This document shows, in pieces, positions 54,013 to 60,057 of a stretch of 60,057 nt of DNA. The position numbers were made by a program, and so were the translations under genes. Under the pieces are notes generated by a model. The model ran no database searches. It worked only from the letters and a program-made list of their open reading frames with translations, and was not told the DNA's origin. Numbering within the stretch: the stretch's first letter is position 1; each line of letters opens with the position of its first letter. The DNA is taken from positions 1-60,057 of the forward strand of contig NZ_JPRM01000022.1 of NCBI RefSeq assembly GCF_000737695.1, given 5' to 3'. The stretch comes from Flavobacterium hydatis. Its GTDB lineage: Bacteria > Bacteroidota > Bacteroidia > Flavobacteriales > Flavobacteriaceae.

Positions 54013-55284
54013 TTAGTCTATAATATCAAACCCACAGTACGGACGTAATACTTCTGGAATTACGATTCCTTCTGGTGTTTGATAGTTTTCTAAGATTCCT
54101 GCAAGAACTCTTGGCAAAGCCAATGAGCTTCCGTTTAATGTATGTGCCAATTGGTTCTTTCCGTCTTTATCTTTAAAACGTAATTTCAAACGATTTGCCT
54201 GAAAAGTTTCGAAGTTAGAAACTGAACTAATCTCTAACCAACGGTCTTGTGCTGTAGAGAAAACTTCAAAATCATAAGTTAATGCCGCTGTAAAACCCAT
54301 ATCGCCACCACACAAACGTAAAATTCTATATGGTAATTTTAATTCTTGCAAAATGCTTTTTACATGTTCTACCATTCCGTCAAGCGCTTTATATGAATTA
54401 TCCGGGTGTTCAACACGTACAATTTCTACTTTGTCAAATTGGTGCAAACGGTTTAATCCACGTACATGAGCTCCATAAGAACCAGCTTCACGACGGAAAC
54501 AAGGTGTATATGCTGTATGTAAAACAGGTAACTCATTTTCGCTCAAAATAACATCACGGTATAAATTCGTAACAGGAACTTCTGCAGTTGGAATTAAGTA
54601 TAAATCGTCAATAGTCGAATGATACATTTGTCCTTCTTTATCTGGCAATTGTCCTGTTCCGTATCCTGAAGCTTCGTTTACCAAATGCGGAACCTGTACT
54701 TCATTATATCCTGCAGCTGCATTTTTATCTAAAAAATAATTGATTAAAGCACGTTGTAATCTAGCCCCTTTTCCTTTATAAACAGGAAATCCAGCACCAG
54801 TTATCTTTACACCAAGCTCAAAATCGATAATATCATATTTTTTCACCAAATCCCAATGTGGTTGAGCACCTTCGTGCAAAACTGGAATTTCACCCTCTTC
54901 AAAAACATTCAAATTGTCTTCTGGAGTTTTTCCTACTGGTACAATATCAGCTGGAAGATTTGGTAATGCATATAGTTTTTGAGTTAAATCCTGAGCCAAA
55001 ACTTCAGCTTTCTCTGCTAACTCTTTACTTTTTTCTTTTAATACAACTGTTTTCTCTTTTAAGATTGCGGCTTTAGATTTTTCGCCCGCTTTCATCAATT
55101 CGCCAATATCTTTGGATAATTTATTAGATTCAGACAAAATGTTGTCCAACTCAACCTGAGCTGCACGACGTTTTTCATCTAGTTGCACCACTTCTTCAAC
55201 AGCACTTTTGGCATCGATATTTCGTTTCGCCAAAGCTGTGATTACTTTTTCCTGATTTTCTCTAATAAATGCGATTTGTAACAT
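54013..55284 (-). CDS. serS: Serine--tRNA ligase
   Basis: SerS charges tRNA-Ser. The 423-residue class II synthetase has the N-terminal coiled-coil arm (about 1-105) that grips the long variable arm of tRNA-Ser. Motif 2 appears as TPCFRREAGSYG with FDKVEIV, and motif 3 as NGSSLALPRVLAGILENYQ. LIPTAEVPVTNLYRD is the serine-site TxE motif. Length is normal. A candidate -7 lies at 55328-55335. Confidence 0.97.
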   Translation of the reverse strand: MLQIAFIRENQEKVITALAKRNIDAKSAVEEVVQLDEKRRAAQVELDNILSESNKLSKDIGELMKAGEKSKAAILKEKTVVLKEKSKELAEKAEVLAQDLTQKLYALPNLPADIVPVGKTPEDNLNVFEEGEIPVLHEGAQPHWDLVKKYDIIDFELGVKITGAGFPVYKGKGARLQRALINYFLDKNAAAGYNEVQVPHLVNEASGYGTGQLPDKEGQMYHSTIDDLYLIPTAEVPVTNLYRDVILSENELPVLHTAYTPCFRREAGSYGAHVRGLNRLHQFDKVEIVRVEHPDNSYKALDGMVEHVKSILQELKLPYRILRLCGGDMGFTAALTYDFEVFSTAQDRWLEISSVSNFETFQANRLKLRFKDKDGKNQLAHTLNGSSLALPRVLAGILENYQTPEGIVIPEVLRPYCGFDIID

Positions 55285-55327
55285 AGCTTAAATTTTGTAA
55301 CTATTGTATATTTATATATTAAGGAAG

Positions 55328-55335
55328 CAAATTTA
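55328..55335 (-). promoter_or_regulatory. -7 element of serS
   Basis: Reads TAAATTTG on the minus strand, 43 bases upstream of the ATG; no -33 at the normal distance. Confidence 0.45.
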
Positions 55336-55529
55336 AGGAAATGTTTGCTAAGAATGAGACAAAGTTTATGGCTAAAGGTAATTTCTTACTTATAAAAGCA
55401 AATTATTACGCAATCGTCCGCCCTCCTGAGCAGAATCAAAGAATCGCACCGTTTAATCTAAATCCCTCTTTCTTCTTTTTTCTTGAATCTTTCTAATCAC
55501 AAACCCAACCTCTGAACCTAAAACCTTCC

Positions 55530-56069
55530 TTAAGCTCTTTTAATCTCATGACCAACAAATTCCTCCAAAGTAGCAAACATATCATCTACCGAAAGAACCT
55601 CTAGATCTGGATGTGATTTTAAAAAATTAGCATTTAGCGTAACCAGGTTTTCCTCAATTTCATAAAAAGTATCATTATTCAATAAATCTCTTATTGGGTT
55701 TACACCTTCTAATTTTCCTTTCAGAAATTTATTAAGTTTTACGCTGCTCATTAATTTTACTTTTTTGCTTTGCTGCTGGAATAATTCCAAATGTTTTTCG
55801 GCACCAAGCAAAGCCAAACCTTCTTCGATTAATTCATTTAATTCAGCATTCCAACTTGAGTTGTATACAAACTGAGCAAAGTTCCCTTCAGTACATTGCG
55901 AAGCATAATAATCTAAATAATAACTCATCAAAGCATCCTCATGAATCAAATCATCATCGATACCTTCCTCACGCATTAAGTTAATTACCGAAATATTAGA
56001 GTGAATTACATCCTGAAGATTCTCACTATTCATTGCCGTTTCAGAAACTATTATTCTACCGAATTCCAT
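55530..56069 (-). CDS. DMP19-like (DUF4375) protein
   Basis: A 179-residue acidic soluble protein. The segment LMSYYLDYYASQCTEGNFAQFVYNSSWNAELNELIEEGLALLGAEKHLELF matches the DMP19/DUF4375 pattern (Y..... GGF.QF..N......... AL..IGA). DMP19 domains appear in putative DNA-mimic or immunity-type proteins; the role here is unknown. The start ATG overlaps nothing. It lies between serS and the small basic protein gene on the same strand. Confidence 0.65.
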   Translation of the reverse strand: MEFGRIIVSETAMNSENLQDVIHSNISVINLMREEGIDDDLIHEDALMSYYLDYYASQCTEGNFAQFVYNSSWNAELNELIEEGLALLGAEKHLELFQQQSKKVKLMSSVKLNKFLKGKLEGVNPIRDLLNNDTFYEIEENLVTLNANFLKSHPDLEVLSVDDMFATLEEFVGHEIKRA

Positions 56070-56139
56070 CTTGTTTTATGTTTAGATTTTGTTTTGCAAA
56101 TTTCAGTTAAATTAAACCAGAAAAGAAATACAATCTGAT

Positions 56140-56310
56140 TTATATCCCCTCTAATCCGTCAGTATTCTTCTTTTCATTCATTTTTGTAACTAAAGCTTTC
56201 AATCGTAACGCTTTTGCCTTTTTCTCTTCCTGAAGTTTAGTCTTTTTCCGATTTAGCAATTTGGTATGTAAAGCCTTGTTTTTGGTGTTTTTTTCAGGTC
56301 CTTTTGCCAT
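56140..56310 (-). CDS. Small basic protein (56 residues)
   Basis: A 56-residue Lys-rich protein: MAKGPEKNTKNKALHTKLLN, then RKKTKLQEEKKAKALRLKAL and an acidic end. It is predicted to be a single charged helix. The frame is complete from the ATG at 56310 to the TAA at 56140-56142, and a TATATTTG -7 element (56338-56345) lies 28 bases upstream, which supports a real gene. The composition suggests nucleic-acid or ribosome binding (inference). No family recognised. Confidence 0.65.
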   Translation of the reverse strand: MAKGPEKNTKNKALHTKLLNRKKTKLQEEKKAKALRLKALVTKMNEKKNTDGLEGI

Positions 56311-56337
56311 GATTTACTTTTCTTTAATTTGCGTTTG

Positions 56338-56345
56338 CAAATATA
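56338..56345 (-). promoter_or_regulatory. -7 element of the 56-residue basic protein gene
   Basis: Reads TATATTTG on the minus strand, giving a leader of about 20 bases. Confidence 0.45.
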
Positions 56346-56370
56346 AGAAACTGAATGCTAATATTTTTCT

Positions 56371-56458
56371 GGGCGTTTCCCTCTGGGTCGGGCTATTCGC
56401 TACAAGTCCTCGCACTTCCTCCGTCAGGCTGTGGGCTATTCGCTACTATCCCTAACGC
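56371..56458. repeat. GGGCTATTCGCTAC element (two direct boxes)
   Basis: The 14-mer gggctattcgctac occurs at 56390-56403 and 56433-56446 (period 43). It is preceded by gggcgtttccctctgggtcg and followed by tatccctaacgc. It is markedly GC-richer than its surroundings. The reverse complement of the box (gtagcgaatagccc) resembles the boxes of the element at 40561-40643. Confidence 0.75.
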
Positions 56459-56574
56459 AAATCCGTTTTCATCAGAAAAATAAATTCACTAGATTATTAT
56501 GCAGTAAAAAACACTATTTTAGCATAGAATTAAAATTATTAATCACCCAAAATCTATTAAACAATATTACACCT

Positions 56575-56907
56575 ATGAAAAAAATTATTATTGCGGTTGT
56601 ATCACTTTTATCATTCTCAATGTATTCACAAAGCAGATATGAACTACAAGATACAGGAAAAGAAAGACTATACCTTTCAGACACTATCATACAAATGGCT
56701 GCGAATAAAGTTATTACAAATGAGCCAATGCTTATTGTTGATGGAATAACATATACTTATCAAGATTTAGAAAAAAAGAAACTTGCATTATCAAAAAATC
56801 AAATTCTAAAGATTGTTCCAGTTGACAAACAAAAAGCAATCTCTGATTATGGAGATACTGAGGGAGTAGGCGTTTTAATTCTAACAACACTTAACGCTTC
56901 AAATTAA
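56575..56907 (+). CDS. Small exported protein resembling a TonB-receptor plug fragment
   Basis: A 110-residue protein from the ATG at 56575, with a signal peptide (1-19, about FSMYSQS). A longer frame opening at a GTG at 56431 runs into the dispersed repeat and is rejected. The mature part contains NEPMLIVDGITYTYQDLEKK and, after a spacer, ILKIVPVDKQKAISDYGDTEGVGVLILTT. This follows the plug pattern 'PL.V.DG......I....I..I.VLK...A...YG..G.NGVI.ITT' of SusC-type receptors. It would be a stand-alone plug-like periplasmic protein with no barrel. The MBL gene follows after 4 bp. Confidence 0.68.
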   Translation: MKKIIIAVVSLLSFSMYSQSRYELQDTGKERLYLSDTIIQMAANKVITNEPMLIVDGITYTYQDLEKKKLALSKNQILKIVPVDKQKAISDYGDTEGVGVLILTTLNASN

Positions 56908-56911
56908 AATC

Positions 56912-57682
56912 TTGACAGAAATACATCATTTAAACTGTGTTAAAATTGTCTCACCAGTTAACGATAATGTTTGCGGACATTGCCTATTAATTAATGAGAA
57001 CGATAAACTCATTTTGATTGATACAGGTATTGGACTTTTAGACGTCCAAAAACCATTAGAAAGGATTGGCCAACAACTTATAGATATTGTTGGCTATAAC
57101 TTTAATGAAAATCAAACTGCTGTGAAGCAAATTGAAAAACTAGGACTTAACCCTAAAAAAGTCACCGATTGTGTTATTTCACATCTGGATAACGATCATA
57201 TTGGCGGTCTTGCTGATTTCCCTAATGCAACAGTTCACATAGGAATCGAAGAATATGAAAACTTCAATTCAGGAAATCCAAGATACTTAAAAACACCATT
57301 AGCACACAATCCTACTATCAGGACTTATGGAAAATCCGATTTTAATTGGTTCGGATTTGAAGCAAGAAAAGTTATTACAAATACCGAAACAGAAATCTTT
57401 CTTGTTCCTCTTTTCGGGCATACTTTAGGGCATTGTGGCGTTGCAATAAAAACAGACAATAAATGGATGTTTTACATTGCAGATGCTTATTATATGAGGA
57501 TAGAACTAAATGATAATCATCACCCGGTAAACCAGTTAGCCAAAATGAGGGCAGACGATAATGATTTAAGATTAGAAAGTTTAGACAAAATAAGAAATTT
57601 AATAAATGAGTATCCCGAAATTGAGGTTTTTGGATATCATGACATCGAAGAATTTAAACTTTACGAGAGCCAAGCTAAATAA
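56912..57682 (+). CDS. MBL-fold metallo-hydrolase
   Basis: A 256-residue metallo-beta-lactamase-fold protein. The metal-binding HxDxDH is H91-L-D93-N-D95-H96 in CVISHLDNDHIGG. The later ligands are in LFGHTLGHCGVAI (His), YIADAYY (Asp) and GYHDIEEF (His). LILIDTGIG near 33-41 is the first strand motif. It resembles lactonase/quorum-quenching and related hydrolases, but the substrate is unknown. It starts with TTG (56912-56914), 4 bp past the preceding stop, so it is probably coupled to the plug-like gene. No signal peptide. Confidence 0.85.
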   Translation: MTEIHHLNCVKIVSPVNDNVCGHCLLINENDKLILIDTGIGLLDVQKPLERIGQQLIDIVGYNFNENQTAVKQIEKLGLNPKKVTDCVISHLDNDHIGGLADFPNATVHIGIEEYENFNSGNPRYLKTPLAHNPTIRTYGKSDFNWFGFEARKVITNTETEIFLVPLFGHTLGHCGVAIKTDNKWMFYIADAYYMRIELNDNHHPVNQLAKMRADDNDLRLESLDKIRNLINEYPEIEVFGYHDIEEFKLYESQAK

Positions 57683-57744
57683 GCAGCCGCTAATATTATA
57701 TTTCAATACAACAGGCGTCACCAAACATTAAATCAAAGACTAAA

Positions 57745-58230
57745 TTGAAAGCTTTTAATTCGATAATTAATCAGAACTCAGAATTTGAAAAAGCATTTTC
57801 CGACCTCAAGAAAATGGGAAATATAGTTCCGAGCGCTAAAAAGACTTTTGAATTACTAAAAGAATTAAACTCTGAAAGCATCGATTTACAATCTGATACT
57901 TTGATAACCGAATTCAATAAAATCCAATACCATTCGAATACTTATAGTTATTTTTACTTCTATTTCCCCATAGTCACTCATATTTTATATTACAAACCTA
58001 AATACGAAAAGGGTATTTTAAAGTACTTAATAGCCCCAAATTTTGCCAATGGAATATTAGAATCCGATCAGTTGATTTTGATGATTACAGAAGCTATGAA
58101 ATTTAAGCTTGATGAAGACAAATATTATTTAACAACAGAAAGCCAATTTTGGGTTACAAGCGAACTTCCTAAACTAAAAGAACAAATTCAACGAGAAATA
58201 AACGTCTGCTGGAAAGAATTAAACGAGTAA
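57745..58230 (+). CDS. Unknown protein
   Basis: A 161-residue protein with no recognised family. It is largely helical, with an aromatic run (NTYSYFYFYFPIVTHILYYK) and an acidic middle. It starts with TTG at 57745; the next Met is at residue 24 and no upstream ATG is in frame. It lies between the MBL hydrolase and phzF-like genes on the plus strand. It may be an accessory gene. Confidence 0.5.
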   Translation: MKAFNSIINQNSEFEKAFSDLKKMGNIVPSAKKTFELLKELNSESIDLQSDTLITEFNKIQYHSNTYSYFYFYFPIVTHILYYKPKYEKGILKYLIAPNFANGILESDQLILMITEAMKFKLDEDKYYLTTESQFWVTSELPKLKEQIQREINVCWKELNE

Positions 58231-58290
58231 ATTCGCATAATTAATCCTTTATTAAAGTTTTAAAACTAATTTCTAAATATTGAGATAATC

Positions 58291-59193
58291 ATGAAAGAAA
58301 GAATGACCTTAGAGTACTACGTTTTAGATGTATTCTCCAATACAAGCTACAAAGGAAATCCTTTGTCAGTAGTTTTTACTGATGGTAATTTAGAATTAGA
58401 GATTTATCAAAATATCGCAAAAGAATTCGGATATTCCGAAACTTCATTTGTTTATTACTCTACAACGCAAAAGGCACTTAATGTTCGTTCTTTTACACCA
58501 ATAGGTTTTGAAATAGACGGAGCAGGACACAATTTATTAGGAGCTGTTTGTGGTGCGTTATTAAAAAAAATGCCAATATTTGATGAACAAGATGAAAACA
58601 ATCGTTTTGTAATCATGAAAAATGCACCAATTCGATTAACCGCAAGTTTTGATTCCGTTACACAATATCCTATTGTACAAATGCATCAAAAACAAGCCGT
58701 CATCAAACATCAAATCCCTACATATAAGATAGCAATAGCACTCGGTTTAAAAATTGAGGATTTAGAAGTTAATATGCTTGTTCCAACAGTAGTTCAAACA
58801 GAAGTTTCACACGTAATGGTTCCTATTAGAAATAGCCAGTTACTTAATGACTGTACTCCAGACAGCAAACTCTTAATCGAAATTTCAAAAGAACATCAAT
58901 TTGAAGGTTTTTATTGTTTTACCATTACAGATGAAGATCAGGATAATATTGTTGAAGCCAGGTTTTTCAATCCAATAATCGGAATAGAAGAGGATGCCGC
59001 AACAGGAACTGCTGCAGGACCTCTAATCGGTTTTTTGACAAAAAACAGATACACACAACCCAATACAGAATATAAGATTCTACAAGGCGTAAAATTAAAT
59101 CAATCCTCCATAATTGAAGTAATGAGCAGACAAAATGATATTTTGGTTGGTGGATCTTCGGCAATAACAATGCGAGGTGAACTTTACATATAA
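58291..59193 (+). CDS. PhzF-family isomerase-like protein
   Basis: A 300-residue protein of the PhzF/diaminopimelate-epimerase fold. Visible are VLDVFSNTSYKGNPLSVVF at the N-terminus, the catalytic E50 in FGYSETSFV (PhzF E45), GAGHNLLGAVCGAL, and FNPIIGIEEDAATGTAAGPL in the second half. Phenazine genes are not nearby, and many PhzF-like proteins act elsewhere, so no phenazine role is claimed. It is in the accessory plus-strand islet. Confidence 0.9.
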   Translation: MKERMTLEYYVLDVFSNTSYKGNPLSVVFTDGNLELEIYQNIAKEFGYSETSFVYYSTTQKALNVRSFTPIGFEIDGAGHNLLGAVCGALLKKMPIFDEQDENNRFVIMKNAPIRLTASFDSVTQYPIVQMHQKQAVIKHQIPTYKIAIALGLKIEDLEVNMLVPTVVQTEVSHVMVPIRNSQLLNDCTPDSKLLIEISKEHQFEGFYCFTITDEDQDNIVEARFFNPIIGIEEDAATGTAAGPLIGFLTKNRYTQPNTEYKILQGVKLNQSSIIEVMSRQNDILVGGSSAITMRGELYI

Positions 59194-59252
59194 AAAAGTA
59201 ACCTTATATTCCTTTACAATTCTTTCTTTCAACTATCAAGTTTAGCTACCGT

Positions 59253-59669
59253 ATGGAGATAATAATAAAAGTAATAACGTTTCTATCACTAATAACTTTA
59301 CTCTTTTTACCAATTCTTGTATTAAACAAAATATATAAGAGGAATAGTAAAAATACTTTCATCCCATATTTAATTACAAACATTATAACAACTTTCGTTC
59401 TAATTATGATTTTAGGATGGTGGGGAAGTTTTTCAAATGAATTTCTACTTTCTCATTATGGATATGATTTTGACGCCATGAATGATATAGAAAGATTTAA
59501 AAATGTAACCCTTAAAAATTTAGATAAAGTAAAAGAACTAGAAACAAATATATTGGGAATAGGTTGGCCGCTTAAAGCTACATTGTTCTTTCTAATTTAC
59601 TCACCATACTTATTAATTGTATACATCTCCACTTATTTTTACAAGAAAAGAGTAACCACAAGTTTCTAA
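59253..59669 (+). CDS. Small membrane protein, unknown
   Basis: A 138-residue protein with three predicted membrane helices (about 5-27, 38-58 and 108-129) and a soluble loop (about 60-105) between the second and third. It ends in a basic YFYKKR tail. No family recognised. Last gene before the repeat-rich right end. Confidence 0.6.
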   Translation: MEIIIKVITFLSLITLLFLPILVLNKIYKRNSKNTFIPYLITNIITTFVLIMILGWWGSFSNEFLLSHYGYDFDAMNDIERFKNVTLKNLDKVKELETNILGIGWPLKATLFFLIYSPYLLIVYISTYFYKKRVTTSF

Positions 59670-60057
59670 CAAATTAAATAGCATCTGCTTTCACTTTCAC
59701 TCTGCATCTATTTATAAAATCTTTATAGCATTAGAAGGCAATATTTAAGCCTTTCGTCTACGTATAACTATTCCATAATAGTTAAAGAGGGTTTCTTTCG
59801 TTTTATATTTTGCAAAGTTATCCTAAGATCAAAGAGAGATTCTTCTTTATTAAGCTGTACAATATGTTTCACGCGAAGGCGCAGAGACGCAAAGACACTA
59901 TATAAACACAAAACAACCATAATCTTACCGCAAAGAGCGCAAAGATAAGAAGCCACAAAGGTTCGCTAAGTCTATTTATTAAACTTTGCGAACCTTTGTG
60001 TAATGCTTTGCGCTCTTTGCGGTAAAACCTTTTTGCGTATTTCTCCTCAAAAAGTAA
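59670..60057. other. Gene-free right end with inverted CGCAAAG repeats
   Basis: 388 bp without a supported gene. From about 59868 it consists of CGCAAAG-type repeats, including the long hairpin at 59925-60025. A minus-strand frame of 62 codons over this stretch is an effect of the repeats. Confidence 0.65.
59868..60025. repeat. CGCAAAG-family repeat with a ~100-bp imperfect hairpin
   Basis: Outer arms 59925-59944 and 60006-60025 are perfectly complementary over 20 bases (ttaccgcaaagagcgcaaag). Inner arms 59955-59971 and 59983-59999 match at 16 of 17 positions. The start (from 59868) contains a further acgcgaaggcgcagagacgc copy. The same family occurs at 37145-37190 and 39375-39410. Confidence 0.8.

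Noticed and set aside
56431..56574. Longer N-terminus for the plug-like protein, from a GTG at 56431
   Set aside because: The extra 48 residues translate the dispersed repeat at 56371-56458; the ATG at 56575 gives a clean signal peptide.
58291..59193. Phenazine biosynthesis locus
   Set aside because: Only a PhzF-like protein is present; no other phenazine genes occur in the window, and PhzF-fold proteins are widespread without phenazines.
59768..59956. 62-residue minus-strand frame at the right end
   Set aside because: It reads through CGCAAAG repeats, which give spurious Cys/Leu-rich peptides.

Overview
This window looks like a chromosomal segment of a Flavobacterium-like member of the Flavobacteriaceae (Bacteroidetes). 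The DNA is AT-rich. Shine-Dalgarno sequences are essentially absent, and many genes are preceded by a TAnnTTTG -7 element, sometimes with TTTG or TTG 17-19 bases upstream, which is the Bacteroidetes sigma-A promoter. Several families are typical of the group: a DUF4270 lipoprotein beside glmS, an OlsF-type ornithine lipid synthase, a LytTR/His_kinase pair, a TonB receptor with a carboxypeptidase-like domain, DUF3667, DUF4286 and TM2 proteins. I saw no rRNA, tRNA, CRISPR array, prophage or intact insertion sequence.

Layout. 1-1415: 5' part of a large secreted glycine-rich/PKD-repeat protein that runs off the left edge. 1861-9896: recX, then a biotin region (bioD-bioA-ketosynthase, and bioF further right) split by a four-gene ECF sigma operon with a TraB/GumN protein, then an NmrA-like oxidoreductase. 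10161-17470: DUF3667 protein, atpD-atpC, and a TonB receptor/SGNH lipoprotein pair. 17710-19642: two tail-fibre-like genes enclosed by a 48-bp direct repeat. 19649-23931: truncated GT5 protein-DUF4270-glmS operon. 24040-27957: panC-panD and a pseudo-esterase coupled to radA. 28044-37063: envelope genes, namely an AsmA-like/GT51 fusion, a LytS/LytTR two-component pair, and a VWA, L,D-transpeptidase, DUF4139 run. 37225-43384: aldo/keto reductase, a RelE-type toxin-antitoxin pair beside a repeat-rich gene-free gap, an OmpA lipoprotein, xthA and olsF. 43489-51427: M48 protease with small membrane proteins, a 2-hydroxyacid dehydrogenase, nhaA, proC, mgtE and rsmA. 51742-56310: DUF4286 protein, TPR protein, serS, a DMP19-like protein and a 56-aa basic protein. 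56575-59669: a plus-strand islet of accessory genes (plug-like secreted protein, MBL hydrolase, PhzF and unknowns) lying between dispersed repeats.

How the genes work together. Many entries serve the cell envelope: lipoproteins, peptidoglycan enzymes, ornithine lipid, UDP-amino-sugar supply by GlmS, and TonB transport. Others make cofactors (biotin, pantothenate) or serve core functions (ATP synthase, SerS, RsmA, RadA, RecX).

The most unusual material lies outside the standard genes. (a) A variable-head/constant-tail gene pair is framed by a duplicated terminator. (b) Phased half-sites lie between the LytTR operon and a VWA gene. (c) Two consecutive palindromes sit on a divergent promoter at 9930-9985. 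(d) At least five families of short dispersed repeats are confined to gaps. (e) Two proteins keep a fold but appear to have lost key catalytic residues: a GT5 without its N-terminal substrate loop and an esterase with GHG in place of GHS. All family assignments rest on motif reading without database searches.
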